A DNA stretch of 64,000 nt from Emiliania huxleyi CCMP1516 (taxonomy: Eukaryota > Haptophyta > Isochrysidales > Noelaerhabdaceae), in assembly GCF_000372725.1 (NCBI RefSeq), contig NW_005200507.1:277328-341327 (forward strand), read 5' to 3'. Shown piece by piece: positions 21,606-31,430 of the stretch. Within the stretch, counting starts at the first letter, position 1, and the number at the start of each line of letters is the position of its first letter. A model generated the notes under the pieces. That model saw only the letters and a list, made by a program, of their open reading frames with translations, ran no database searches and had not been told where the DNA came from. The position numbers were made by a program, and so were the translations under genes.

Positions 21606-22474
21606 CTATCCATCTGACCACTCATCGACGGGGCTTGGCGAGCGGCCGCGCTGCGGGGCAGGGCTGGTGAGAATGGGCTCCGGCCACTCGCCCGTGCGGG
21701 TGTAACCCCGCATCTGTCGGACAGAGGCCTCGACCGCCCCTCGCGGCAAGCTCTCGAGCAGCTCGAGAAGCTCGCCCGCCGCCACCGCCGCGTCGAACTG
21801 CGTCCTCATGCCGAGCGCGCCGCATACCCTGCGGACCGCCGATATGGGGTTCCCCGAGCGATAAGAGGCCCTGCACTTCGTCCGGCGTATCGGTTTCATA
21901 GCCGGACGAGTCAGCGGAGGCGGCCCGCTTGGCGGGCGGAGAGTCGGGCGACGGCGAGCGCGACTGGCGCGAGGGCCCGCTGCCGCGCGCGGACAGCGCG
22001 TTCTTGTCAACGAGACGGGGTCCAGCATCGGCACGGCCCCTGGCACCGCGGCCCTTGCCGCGCTGCTGCTGCCCACCACGCTTCCTTGCCCGGGTTAGGG
22101 ACAGTGAAGGAGCAGCCACGCACTCCGCCGCCGCTGGGCGGCGGCGGCACGCGCGCGGCGGCGGTCGGGCCCGCAGGCGCGGCGGGCTGGCCACCCGCGG
22201 TGGCACCCTGCGGCTGCGATGCGGCTGCGGCGGCGTACGTCTTGGACGCCGGCTCCGCGGCTGGCGGCGCGGCGGCAGGGGCTGGCGGCGCCGCAGGGCT
22301 CGCGCTCGCGTGCGGCTCCGTGGCCTGCGCCTGCCGCTCGTGGCGGACAGCGCGCTCGAGCTGGGAGTGCGGGTGAAGCTGGACGACGACCGTTCTGCGT
22401 CGTGGTGAAGGAGACCGAGTACGGCGCTTCGCCGTCGTTCTTCTCCTCCGCGTAGACGAGGCGTAGTCGCACAC
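21606..22474 (-). pseudogene. degenerate ORF, possibly transposon gag-like
   Basis: Coding-like peptide runs through all three minus frames: a basic start (MCDYASSTRRRRTTAKRRTR), a Pro/Ala-rich middle, then a Ser-rich region (RQSRSPSPDSPPAKRAASAD) in a second frame and VRRVCGALGMRTQFDAAV...ELLELLESLPRGA in a third. Two frameshifts are needed and I saw no splice sites that fix them. Its position between two mobile elements suggests a decayed element protein. No domain recognised. Confidence 0.4.
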
Positions 22475-22521
22475 CTGTCGTTGGTGTTCAGTGAATGTGC
22501 ACTCAGTGCACCGCTTTCTCT

Positions 22522-23448
22522 CTGAGGGAGGGTGTAGAGGATGTAGAGTGTTCAGTGTAGAGCGCTGTAGAGCTGTAGAGATGTAGAGCGCTCTGGAGCG
22601 CTGTAGAGCTATAGAGCTCTACATCCGCCGCGTGACGAAGCGCCTGCGTTGTAGAGCGATGTAGAGGCGCTCTACAACGTGAAGTCTCTACAACAAACTC
22701 TACATCATAAGCGGCGAACGAGGCACGGTCGCTCTCCGACATGAGGCGCGTTGCACTTGCCAGTGCTGCCCTGGCCTTCTGTCTGCCCGCCCAATGGGTG
22801 GCAGGTGCCTCTGCTGCTGTGGCATGCCTCACGGCTGCGACTGGCCGGCGCCTCGGCGCGTCAGCTCGGCTCGGCGTAGCAATAGTGGCCAGCGCAACTC
22901 GCCTGGACTCAACGCTCAGCCAGGAGCTCCCGCACGCGCTGGCGCGAGTCATGGCGCATGCAACGCGCAGCAATGCTCGCCTCGCCTCGCGCAAATGCGA
23001 CCGTCCCTCGCAGCCGACAGTCCACCGCCTGCTAAAGAAGCACAGCGACGAATGCGGCGCCGGCGACGCATGGCAGGCTGGTCATGACGCAGTTATAGGG
23101 TGTTGTGTGCCGTCAGAGTGACTCTCTGTGTGTCAGGGGTAGTCAGGGCCGTCCATCAGAGCTCCAGTAAGCTCGGAGACACCCCATTAGTGCGACTCGG
23201 CCTCTTTGAGTCACTGCCTTCCTGGCGGTTTGGCTGTAGAGCCTCTACAACAAAGAAGAAGAGAGACTCTCTCTCACACACACAACAAACTCTACAACAA
23301 AATCGTGCTCTACATCGCTCTACAAACAACGCAGGCGCCTCGTCACGCGGCGGATGTAGAGCTCTAAAGCTCTACAGCGCTCCAGAGCGCTCTACATCTC
23401 TACAGCTCTACCTACAGGCTCTACACTCTACATCCTCTACACCCTCCC
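22522..23448. mobile_element. inverted-repeat DNA transposon, copy 2
   Basis: This starts with the same ctgagggagggtgtagag terminus as copy 1. The interior is shared with 960-1450 in reverse orientation, and the octamer-rich inverted repeat returns at 23290-23448. The right terminus lacks its last few bases, where the R1 repeat begins (ctctacaccctccc|cttggagcac), so the target duplication cannot be read. At about 0.93 kb it lacks the additional internal sequence of copy 1. Confidence 0.85.
22741..23121 (+). CDS. short ORF in copy 2 of the inverted-repeat element
   Basis: It opens MRRVALASAALAFC like the ORF at 1084-1434 but, after a small deletion, continues in a different frame. No domain seen. 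It is probably not a functional gene. Confidence 0.25.
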   Translation: MRRVALASAALAFCLPAQWVAGASAAVACLTAATGRRLGASARLGVAIVASATRLDSTLSQELPHALARVMAHATRSNARLASRKCDRPSQPTVHRLLKKHSDECGAGDAWQAGHDAVIGCCVPSE

Positions 23449-23690
23449 CTTGGAGCACTTGGAGTGCAGTCATTAACCGCACATCCAGGGCCAGGGAGCT
23501 AAGAAGCGCACCCAGCGGGCCGGATGATTGGCATCGGGTTGCGGGCAAGAGAGCCCTAGCCCCGGGGGTGCGCGTTCGCAGGGAAAAGGGCCGTAAAGTA
23601 AACACGGGTCTCCGAGGGTTGGTTCCGTGTACCGGGTTTCCCCTTAACTTCAGAACGCCCCCTCTACTCGGAGCTAGTAGACATGACACT
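23449..23690 (+). repeat. R1 repeat
   Basis: From the nonamer tail cttggagcacttggagtg to 'cccctctactcggagctag'. It directly follows the broken terminus of transposon copy 2. The ~230 bp after it (23690-23920) resembles 35455-35700, also downstream of an R1 copy. Confidence 0.8.
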
Positions 23691-24033
23691 GTACACCACG
23701 CACGTACACAGGTCCTCACTCAGCATCCCGTCCGTCCCACAGGGTTCCACCGCCCGACTTCCCGGGGCTCCGGTTCTCCCTGATTCGCTCTTTTATTCGC
23801 CAGCCGAGCGTCGCCTGACGGCCGCTGTAGCCGTGTCTGATGTCTCTTCTTTGGTCGAGGTCTCGCCTCCGCTTCACCTCCGACTGTGGTACTGCCTCGC
23901 GAGGCTTCTCTTTGTGACTCTGTCCCTTGCCGCCGGCGCGCGCGCGCAAGTTCGTTTTGCGCGTGGGCGCGCTCGGCTCAGGCACAGCTACTTGATCTCT
24001 CCACGCGCGCTGCCCGCCTGTGCAGCGAGCGCC

Positions 24034-26205
24034 ATGCAGCGGCTCCTTGGCACGCTCATGTTTGTCAGCGTTCTGCTGCTCGCGGGCATGATCCTACTCG
24101 CACACGGCACGCTCGCAAATGGCTCGCACGACGCTCAGCAGGATGCGGTCGCACACCACCTGACCCGCATCCAGTCGGCGCAGACGCGCATCGAGAAAAA
24201 GCTCCACGATGTGGAGGACCAACTGGCGGTTGCCACCTCCGCCGCTGCCACCTCCGCCGCTGCCACCTCCGCCGCTGCCACCTCCGCCGCTGCCGCCTCC
24301 GCCGCTGCCACCACTGCCGCCGCCGCCTCAAAGTCGGACGCTGACGATTGCCCCGGCCGGGTTCCCTTCCACGGCCTGCTCACCTGCCAGGGCAGCGTCT
24401 ATCAGCAGTGGCAGGCGCGCATCATGTACTTTCACTGGAAGAAGCAGGCGGCCGCCGCGGGCCCGTGCGGCGACATGGGCGGCTTCACGCGGCTGGTCGC
24501 CTCGGAGGGCGGCAAGCCGGACGGGCTCGAGGGTGAGATCCCGTCCGTGTTCGTGCCCCAGCTCCCCGCGTCGGTCATCGAGTCGCACTTCCACTTCGGG
24601 GTGCTCAACCGACCCGAGTCGGTCCGGCAGCTGCTCGCCTCCCCCGCCCTGCTGCGGCAGATCACCTCCGACTTCGTCCTCGTCCTCGAGACGGACCACG
24701 TGCTGATGCAGCCCATACCCAACCTCGCCACCCGAACCACGCCCGCCGCCTTCACCTTCGGCTACATGCACGCGCATGCGAGCCAGGAGCGGGACCACCG
24801 CCGCCCTCGTCACCCGCCGCCCTCGTCACCCGCCGCCCTCGTCACCGCCGCCCTCGCCACCGCCGCAGGACTGGGTGATCCAGCGCTACTGGCCGGAGGG
24901 CTCGTCCGCCTCCCTCGACCCGGTCGGCCCCTCGCCGCTGCTCATCCACCTCGACCAGCTCCGCGCCATCGCGCCGCGCTGGCTCAACTCTCCGCTCGCG
25001 CTGCGCCTAAGTAGTCGTTAATTAATGGTTAATGAGCAAATTACAGGCTCAACTTTTCGCTCGGGCTGCGCTCGAACGCTGACGCGGAGCGGGTGATGCA
25101 GGGCTGGGTGCAGGAGATGTGGGGCTACTCGATCGCCGCCGCCTCGCTCGGCGTCAAGCACCGGCTCGTGCGAAACTTCCAGGTCGAGAGAGGTGCGGCG
25201 ACACCAGTCCTCGATCCGGCGAGTGACTCCTCCAGCCCAACCCTCCAGGTCGAGTACGGCGCGAGCGCCGGCCGCATCCCGCCCGAGTTCCCGACTCTCT
25301 CCTACATCTTCCACTACACGTGCGGCCCGCCCCGGCCCTCCGCACACAGCGACCCTCTCCCGCACCTCCCAAGCTGCCGCCTCCCGCCGGACGGCGCGAG
25401 CAGGTACGGGATCGAGTACACGCTGCAAGGCCGGCCGCAGGGCGTGATGCAGATCGGCGCGCGACTTAGCCGAGACGCAGCCGAGACGCAGCCGAGATGC
25501 AGCCGAGACGCAGCCGAGACGCAGCCGAGACGCAGCCGAGATGTAGCCGAGACACAGGCGAGATGTAGCCGAGACACAGGCGAGATGTAGCCGAGATGTA
25601 GCCGCCGCAGGGCGTGATGGCTCGCGCCTTCCTCCTGCCCATCGAGGGGGAGACCGCGCCGCCACGTAGGCGAGTGGTCGCTCGACAAGCGGCACTACGG
25701 CGCCGACCACCCGCCCCGCGGCCTGCAGCTGCCTCCCGACGGCGCCAACGCGGCCGCGTTTTGGCTCACGCGCGCGTGGAACGAGGCGAGCGCCGGGATA
25801 CCGGCCTGGCCCGACTCGCACTCGATGGGCACCGTGGGGTGGCGGCGCAACAAGCCGACCGCCGATGAGCTCGCCGCCTCGCCTCTCGCGCGGCGGGTGG
25901 AGGGTTCGCGCTGGAGCTGGAGTGGCGTGGCGGGCTTCGAGTTCGCGCGGGGCGGCGAGCTGGTCACGCCGTGGGGCAAGGGCGTGTGGGGGCTGGTGAG
26001 CAAGGCGGCGGGCGGCGCCGACGACCCGAGCAAGGATGCGCAGGTCAAGGCGTGCGCCGACTGCCTCTTCGCCGATTTCGCCAACGCCAACCACAACGTG
26101 CGCTTCTCCTGGGACGCCGACCCGCCAACCTTTCGGTCGGTCCGCGTGGGGGACCTCCAGGAGGTGGCCGGCAAATGGCTAGGCGGGGGAGGGCCCGCGG
26201 CGTGA
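24034..26205 (+). CDS. hydroxyproline/serine O-glycosyltransferase-like (HPAT/SGT family), type II membrane protein
   Basis: Six exons, 24034-24777, 24869-24981, 25047-25182, 25249-25319, 25404-25456 and 25670-26205, give 550 residues. Met 24034 precedes a membrane anchor (LMFVSVLLLAGMILLAHG), a short coiled stem and an Ala/Thr/Ser linker of tandem repeats. The catalytic region resembles plant HPAT/RDN1 arabinosyltransferases and algal Ser galactosyltransferases: QARIMYFHWKK, GDMGGFTRLV, FVLVLETDHVLMQPIPNLA (DxD-like ETDH), LDPVGPSPLLIHLDQL, IAPRWLN, FHYTYGIEYTL, and IGEWSLDKRHYG across introns. A C-terminal extension follows (residues about 430-550). It would act in the Golgi on Hyp/Ser-rich glycoproteins. 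Three of five introns have GC donors and two are flanked by direct repeats. Confidence 0.85.
24228..24332 (+). repeat. in-frame 15-bp tandem repeat in stem region
   Basis: Tandem copies of 'acctccgccgctgcc' encode repeated TSAAA units in the linker between membrane anchor and catalytic domain. Confidence 0.85.
24981..25071 (+). repeat. intron flanked by 26-bp imperfect direct repeat
   Basis: Copies at 24981-25006 and 25046-25071 (both start ggctcaact and end gctgcgc; 3 mismatches). The 65-nt intron 24982-25046 begins with GC in copy 1 and ends with the AG that overlaps the start of copy 2. Confidence 0.85.
25178..25254 (+). repeat. intron flanked by 11-bp direct repeat tccaggtcgag
   Basis: Exact copies at 25178-25188 and 25244-25254, each containing ag|gt. 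The intron 25183-25248 is cut at the same position in both copies. Confidence 0.85.
25457..25669 (+). repeat. glycosyltransferase intron with (agccgagaNN)n minisatellite
   Basis: Starting 11 nt after the GC donor, about twelve copies of a 10-13-nt unit agccgaga(cgc/tgc/tgt...) run to about 25600. A copy of upstream exon sequence (gcagggcgtgatg) then appears inside the intron. Confidence 0.85.
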
Positions 26206-26529
26206 GGCTTTTGCGTGTGTGAGACTGTGACAGCATGTGTGTGACATTGCTCCTCTTCAACTTCATCGTCGTCCGCCCGTAGCCGTTGCCACGGCTACCA
26301 GACAAAAACACAGAGAGACACAACTCAACAGCACCGACTGAGATGTGAGAAAGCCGGAGTTTGGCGCCAAAAAACCGCCAACCCCGCTACTCGGCCTGCA
26401 AAAAGACAAAAAGTTTTTCCGGAAAAAGTGCAACCATGAACCAAAAACGCGCTAGCCGTCGAGAACACGTAGCGTCATCACGTAGCGCTTCTTTATCTTT
26501 TTGGTGTACCTGTGGTAGTGCCAGTGGCA
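26206..26529. other. 3' flank of glycosyltransferase gene
   Basis: No gene. It contains 'gccggagtttggcgccaaa' and other short motifs without a recognisable role. Confidence 0.4.
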
Positions 26530-26598
26530 GAAAGAAAGAAAACGGACAAGCCAAGGGAGGGATGGGAGGACGGCACGCCGCGGCACAAGGGATTTTAA
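26530..26598 (-). repeat. R2 3'-end fragment
   Basis: The reverse complement of the R2 box with its A/G-rich tail. It stands next to a second, longer R2 copy, separated by a duplicated 'aaagtgccagtg' type sequence. Confidence 0.7.
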
Positions 26599-26639
26599 GT
26601 GCCAGTGGCGTGTGAACCAGAAAAGTGCCAGTGTGTGGC

Positions 26640-27773
26640 GTGTGAAAGAAAGAAAAGAAAGAAAACAGACAACCCAAGGGAGGGATGGGAGGACGGCACG
26701 CCGCCACCACACAGGGATTTTAAGGAGAGGAGTGTGGTGCGCTAGCCGTCGCCCACCCTAGGGAGTCTGCCTCTTCCTATCTCTTTTCGCAGTCTCTCGC
26801 CGATTCTCGCTGCAACCTTCATGCCACCTCGCGGCCGTCCCATTCTCGTCGTTCTCTCCCTTGTCACTTCCTCCGTCGCGTCATTCTCTTCCGCCTCGTC
26901 CTGCGCCGCCGCCGCCTGCCGTTCCCTTGTTCTCTCGGCTTCTTTCGCCTTTCGGCGCAGCTCCGCCCTCCTTGCTGCATATCCTGGCCCCTCGAGTCTA
27001 TCGAGCTCCCCTCGCGCAAGGACCACATTTCTGACTCCCACTCCGATCATTTGCCTACAGGTCATGTTGTTGCTCAGGTCCACTCTCTCTTCGAAGACTC
27101 GTGCCTCTACGGATGATGCCGGCGCTGGGGTCCCCTTCGGATGCATCGTGACATCTGACAACTGAATTTCCACTGGTTCGTCCTCCTCGGAGTCATCTTC
27201 CCCGTCCTCCTTCCGTTCGGCTCTTCGCTCGGTACGTTCGGTGTGGCTCACCCTCCATGCCGTGAACAGGCGCTTTATCCACCCTATATTCTTCTCTCGT
27301 TCCTCTGCCCGTGCCTTGGTCTTGTCGTTGTTTCGCACCCATGTCTGTATGGCAATCGAGGCTGCCTTCCCCACTACCTGTAGTTCACTCGTCACCTCTC
27401 CCGCGAGCTCCCTTCTCTTTCTTTCGGGTATGGAGTCCGTGAGTGCGGGTAGCGTGCAGGCAATCACGGGCGCTATTTTGTCGTACTCCTCTTCGGCGAG
27501 CGCTCCAAATCTAGACCCTTTCGCTTTTAAGGAGGCTGCCCTCGCTCGTCTCAGGAATGTGGCGGTGTCTTTTGAGTCCGGCGCCTCCCGTTCAACTCTT
27601 GCTGTCGCCCTCGCTGTGTGTTTGTCGAGCTTCCGCATGAAGTGACGCGCCTCTTCCTTATTTCCAACGCAGTTGCCGCTCAGTATGTGCGCCAACGACG
27701 CCTGTGGTGGCTCACTGTCTTCTTGTTTCCAGTCGTCCCAGTCTTTCAGCTCCCCGCGTGTGAACGAGACTAG
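26640..27773 (-). mobile_element. 5'-truncated transposon copy with ORF and 3' tail
   Basis: In gene sense it runs from a truncated ORF start (about 27773) through a stop at 26742 into the shared R2 3' UTR, and ends in a (tttc)n-type tail near 26640. The 5' edge directly adjoins the voltage-sensor-like gene's upstream region. The lack of a start region plus the simple tail argue for retroposition. No reverse transcriptase or nuclease motif is within this copy. Confidence 0.75.
26742..27770 (-). CDS. C-terminal part of a transposon-encoded protein, unrecognised
   Basis: Open for about 342 codons with no ATG at the front (it enters as SFTRGELKDWDDWKQED), so it is a truncated copy. The protein is charged and helical, with an acidic patch (EDGEDDSEEDEPVEIQLSD) near the middle and a basic end (GRPRGGMKVAARIGERLRK). 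The end matches the fragment at 21.04 kb. I recognise no catalytic motif; it could be the tail of a polyprotein or an accessory ORF of a retroelement. Confidence 0.55.
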   Translation of the reverse strand, partial: VSFTRGELKDWDDWKQEDSEPPQASLAHILSGNCVGNKEEARHFMRKLDKHTARATARVEREAPDSKDTATFLRRARAASLKAKGSRFGALAEEEYDKIAPVIACTLPALTDSIPERKRRELAGEVTSELQVVGKAASIAIQTWVRNNDKTKARAEEREKNIGWIKRLFTAWRVSHTERTERRAERKEDGEDDSEEDEPVEIQLSDVTMHPKGTPAPASSVEARVFEERVDLSNNMTCRQMIGVGVRNVVLARGELDRLEGPGYAARRAELRRKAKEAERTRERQAAAAQDEAEENDATEEVTRERTTRMGRPRGGMKVAARIGERLRKEIGRGRLPRVGDG

Positions 27774-27866
27774 TCAATTTTGGTTTGCCCTCTTTTTGGA
27801 CAGCCCTCGCAGCGCGCCCGCCCCGGCCGCTTCGCCGCCCGCCAGCCTGGCTTAACCCCGTCGCCA

Positions 27867-28769
27867 ATGCTCCCGCGGAGGAGGGCGGGATCAAGTTACG
27901 CTCACGTCGAGACGGCCGATGTCGCGCTTCCGCTGTGCCAGGAGCGGTCACGGATCATCGCTCAGCGCATCCAGTTCTCGCGGCAGTGGACATGCCTCTT
28001 CACCGTGGCCATCGTGCTGAACGGCATCTTGCTGCTCTGGACTGTCCTCGAGGCCACCACCGAGGTTGGAGACGTTGTCGACCCGCCCGTAAAACGCGCC
28101 GTCTTTTGCGCCTTTGACTCGGTCGTGACCGCCTTTGTCCTCGCCGAGGTGAGTCTGAACTGGATGACGCAAGGTGCCGCCATTTTTTGCAGCCAGTGCT
28201 CCAACTGGGTGGACGGCTTTGTCGCGGCCCTCAGCATGGCGGCTCTTGGGATGGCGTTGGCCGGCCCTGCTGCCAAGCTCGAGGAGGATGAGGAAGTCGA
28301 GGCGGTCGTGATGCTTGTGCGGTACGTGGCGCAGCTACTGCGGCTAGGGGTGGTGGTGCGGAGTGCCAGGAGGCAAGCGCGCAAGAATCGGCTGGACGTC
28401 GACCTGACCTTTGTCGAGATCGACCCACTCTCAGACGAGGAGCCGCTGCGGGACGGCATGCCGGCCTCCGCCAGGCGGGCGCTGCAGAGGCCGATGGGGA
28501 TGGCCGGTATCCAGCAGTATCCCGCAGCGTGCAGTATGAAGAAGAGCCGCTCGATGCCCTCGCTTCCGTCGCCACGGCAGCTGCAGGCGTTTTGGAGGCC
28601 CGGACCAGCTCAGCGTCGGGAGGCCACCGGCGGAGGGAATCACGTCTCTGAGCCCTCACCTACCTCGCCCACGTCAGAGGTCGCCTCAGACCTGTTCGCT
28701 CGACCCACCCTCGACCCGCCTCAGACATGGCGTAGAGATCCCGTCAACCCTGCTGCGCGCGATGACTAG
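27867..28769 (+). CDS. four-helix membrane protein resembling a voltage-sensor domain
   Basis: 300 residues from Met 27867 (MLPRRRAGSSYAHVE). Four hydrophobic helices occur in the first ~190 residues: TCLFTVAIVLNGILLLWTVL (S1-like), FDSVVTAFVLAEVSLNW (S2-like, with an acidic residue), NWVDGFVAALSMAALGMAL (S3-like, Asp present) and VRYVAQLLRLGVVVRSARR (S4-like, several Arg spaced along a helix). No pore helices or phosphatase domain follow; the C-terminal ~110 residues are Ser/Pro-rich and probably cytoplasmic. It could be a proton-channel-like or regulatory voltage-sensor protein. The assignment is by topology and charge pattern only. It lies 94 bp from the inserted transposon. Confidence 0.6.
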   Translation: MLPRRRAGSSYAHVETADVALPLCQERSRIIAQRIQFSRQWTCLFTVAIVLNGILLLWTVLEATTEVGDVVDPPVKRAVFCAFDSVVTAFVLAEVSLNWMTQGAAIFCSQCSNWVDGFVAALSMAALGMALAGPAAKLEEDEEVEAVVMLVRYVAQLLRLGVVVRSARRQARKNRLDVDLTFVEIDPLSDEEPLRDGMPASARRALQRPMGMAGIQQYPAACSMKKSRSMPSLPSPRQLQAFWRPGPAQRREATGGGNHVSEPSPTSPTSEVASDLFARPTLDPPQTWRRDPVNPAARDD

Positions 28770-28899
28770 CGCGATCATGAGACCGATGTCTCTCTCGCTA
28801 GCGGGCGGGGACCTGTTCCTTTTTACCCATCTCTCCTCTCGTACCCTCGACGGTGTCGCGCTGTCGGTGAGGCGTCCGCGTTTTTTTATTTGTACGTGT
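28770..28899. other. convergent 3' interval with a dispersed motif
   Basis: 28799-28836 (gcgggcggggacctgttcct, then cccatctct) recurs at 56860-56893, again in a 3' intergenic interval. This suggests a small shared repeat. Confidence 0.5.
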
Positions 28900-30474
28900 T
28901 TAGGATCTCTCGCTAGCGGTCGCGCCTCCCAGACACTCGCCGTCCTTGCCACTCTGGCAGCCGACGGCTCGAGGGAGGAGCGAGAGCGGCAAGGAGCGGG
29001 ACGGGTGGGCGGCAGCGAGGGCGAGAGCGCAGCGGCCCGGCGAGCAGATGCGCGCGCTCACCGTGTGCACGTACCGCTTCTGCCTCTCTCCGAGCGTCTT
29101 CGAGCCGAGCCGCATGCCGAGCCAGCGCGCCACGTACGCCTCGTGGCAAGCGGCGCGGGCCAGCTCAACCGGCGGCCCCGCTGGCGACGCGCCCGCGCGA
29201 GGCACGCTCTCGACGGCGAGGGCGCGCGCCTCGGTCTGCCGCAGCTCGCCCGTGTGCAGCTCGCGGACCGCCGTCTCGATGCCGAGCTCCGCGTGCAACG
29301 CCTACCCGCTGCGGCGGCCGCGCTAAGGGCGCCGGCGTGAGGAGGGTCTCCTCCGGAGGGGGAGAGCGCCACGCTCAGCGCGGCGACAGCCCGCAGCGCC
29401 TCCCAGCAAGAGCCGTCGTCGGTCCACACCTCGCTCGCGCAAAAGTGCGGCCCGCCCTCGCCCTGCCCGCCGGCGGGCGGCTCGACCACGAAAGCATACC
29501 GGAGCGGCAGCTGCGCCTCCTGCACCCACTGCGCCGCGTGGAGCGCGCCGAGGGGCCCGCCCGCCCGCTCGTCGGGGGGGAGGCACGCCTGGGGAGGGGG
29601 AGGGGGGCGGGGAGCGGGGCGGGGAGTGAGGCGCCCGCCGTCGGGCTGACGGGCCGAAGCCTGCATTGCCCTCGCCTGGTCGCAGCCCGGCCAGCCCGCG
29701 TTCACGCTTCCCGCGGCCTCCGCCTCGCCCCGCTCGCTCCGAAGCCGCCGCAGCTTCTGCGTGACTCCGGCAGGCGCGCGCGTCGGCCACGGCAGCAGCG
29801 TGTACCCGGACCGGTCCGCCGTCGCGAGCGCCTGCGTTAGCATCATTGTTGTTGTGGTTGTGGTTGTGATTGCTTCTGTTCTTGCGCGCCTGCGTCAGCA
29901 TGGCGTACTGCGAAAGCAGCGCCGCACCGCAGAGCCGCCACTGGCCGCCAGGCGAGGGCTCGGCCCAGCCGCTCTCGACCATCGCCCGGCACGTCGCGTC
30001 GTGGAGATGGCGCTCGTTGTTGCGTGCTGGACCGACCGCCTCCGCCGCCTCCGCCGCCTCCGCCGCCCCAGCGGCCGCGCCACCCTGCAGCGCGAGAAGC
30101 TCGGGCCGGACGGGAGCCTGCTCGTGCACGAGAGCACCCACGCGGCAGGTGGCCCGGTGCAGCTCGCCCCGGAGCGCGCGCTCCTCCTGCTCGAGAGGGT
30201 TGAGTCGGTCGGCCAACTCTCGCTTCGCTCGCGCCGCCGCAGCTCGCGTCTCGCTGCTCGAGCCAGGAGCCCTGGCGGCGGTGGCCGCAGAGGCAGCCTC
30301 TGCGCCCGCCTCAGACCGCACGGCGCGGATCCGCTGCAGCTGCTCACGCCACCGGCTGTCCAGGTCGACAACGGCGGTGACCGCGTCGACGCTGGCGCCG
30401 CGCCGGCGCTGTGACTCGCGCGCGACGTCCGGATCGCCACCCGCGTCGACTCGAAAGGCATTGAGGTCGAGCAT
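28900..30474 (-). CDS. seryl-tRNA-synthetase-like protein, catalytic core degenerate
   Basis: Inferred exons 30474-29890, 29831-29676, 29588-29370, 29301-29062 and 28953-28900 give about 417 residues. The N terminus is a clear SerRS tRNA-binding arm: MLDLNAFRVDAGGDPDVARE, then RRRGASVDAVTAVVDLDSRW, a long helical region, and VGALVHEQAPV. Downstream segments align in order with the class II core (WRLCGAALLSQYAMLTQALA; LPLRYAF; LGIETAVRELHTGEL; QKRYVHT), but motif 2 lacks the FRxE pattern (HFCASEVW) and motif 3 arginines and the serine-binding residues are not recognisable. It is probably a paralogue that has lost aminoacylation. Three or four introns have GC donors; the first is flanked by a 16-bp direct repeat. 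The last intron (28954-29061) is in-frame and uncertain. Confidence 0.75.
29828..29901 (-). repeat. SerRS-like gene intron flanked by 16-bp direct repeat
   Basis: gcgcctgcgt[t/c]agcat is at 29828-29843 and 29886-29901. The 58-nt intron 29832-29889 lies between equivalent positions, and splicing restores YAMLTQALATAD. Confidence 0.85.
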
Positions 30475-31430
30475 ATAATGCGTATTGTATATGCCGTGAA
30501 TGACCTGGCGCGACGCCTCGCTTCGCCCGAGATCGTCGCGGCGTGTGAGCGCCCTCCCAGGCCGCCTGCTGGTCTCGAGCGCGGCTGGCGCACGCCTCGG
30601 CCTCCGCCGCACCCCACCGCGTGGCGGAAACGAGCCGCGGCGCCACGGAAGAAAGCGTGCATGAGAGTCCGTTACGCAAAAGCATGCCGACTTGCACTCT
30701 TTCGTGCCACTCGCTCGCGGGTGCGCGGGGCATGGCCTCCCGCGCGGCTCGCGCTCACTCGGCCTGCCTCCGCCTCACGGCTGGCTGAACACGCCATGGG
30801 TCCGCCTGGTGCGGCGCTGCTCGCTCGCTGCGCTGCAGAAAGCTGCGAGAAGCAGGGTGGCCTCCTGAGCTTGAGCATGGCGCAGCGCGGCTGCTGGTGC
30901 TCGAGGGCGGCCGTGCAGTGGCGTGAGGGCCTGATTGGTGGTGACCTCGTGCTGCTTCAGCGTGCGCAGCATGCTCCCTCACCCGGTGCTGAGACATGCT
31001 GGTGGGCGACTGGCGCCAGCTTCTCAGTGCTGTCCCTGGCGTTGTGCAGCATGTCGCAATACTCCTGCTGCGCTGACCGGCGCGCGGGGCGCGTCGTGCC
31101 GCGAGTGGAGCGAGAGGCTCGAGGCGCGCGGCTGTCGGTCAACCCTGCGGCGCATGCGCGCCGCCAAGGCTGCTCGACAGGCGACTGGCATTGTGGCGAC
31201 GCGGTCGCCGTTACTCCAACTTTGCTTTGCCGATCAAAAGCGCCCGTCCTTTGCTTTTTAGCCGCCGAAATTTAGCTGGCTGTTTTTTCTTTATAGGCGT
31301 CTGCAACTTCCAAGCTGCGTATTCTTCTTGTAGGTACTCCGTGGGGGCAGTATGTATTCTTGTAAGATGTGCGTATTCTCGTCTCACTGGCTCCGAGTAG
31401 AAAAAGAAAGAAACATGTTCCGTGTCCACT
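30475..31430. other. no confident gene; weak coding remnant on the minus strand
   Basis: Peptide-like stretches on the minus strand (about 31070-30770: MLHNARDSTEKLAPVAHQHV, then LKQHEVTTNQALTPLHGRP in another frame) could be a decayed or unresolved gene. Nothing is recognised. 31255-31400 is AT-richer. Confidence 0.3.

Noticed and set aside
23683..24033. In-frame N-terminal extension of the glycosyltransferase
   Set aside because: It lies in a dispersed repeat block; Met 24034 gives a proper membrane anchor.
25467..25600. Tandem array that might be taken for a CRISPR
   Set aside because: Units are ~10 nt without unique spacers and lie in a spliceosomal intron.
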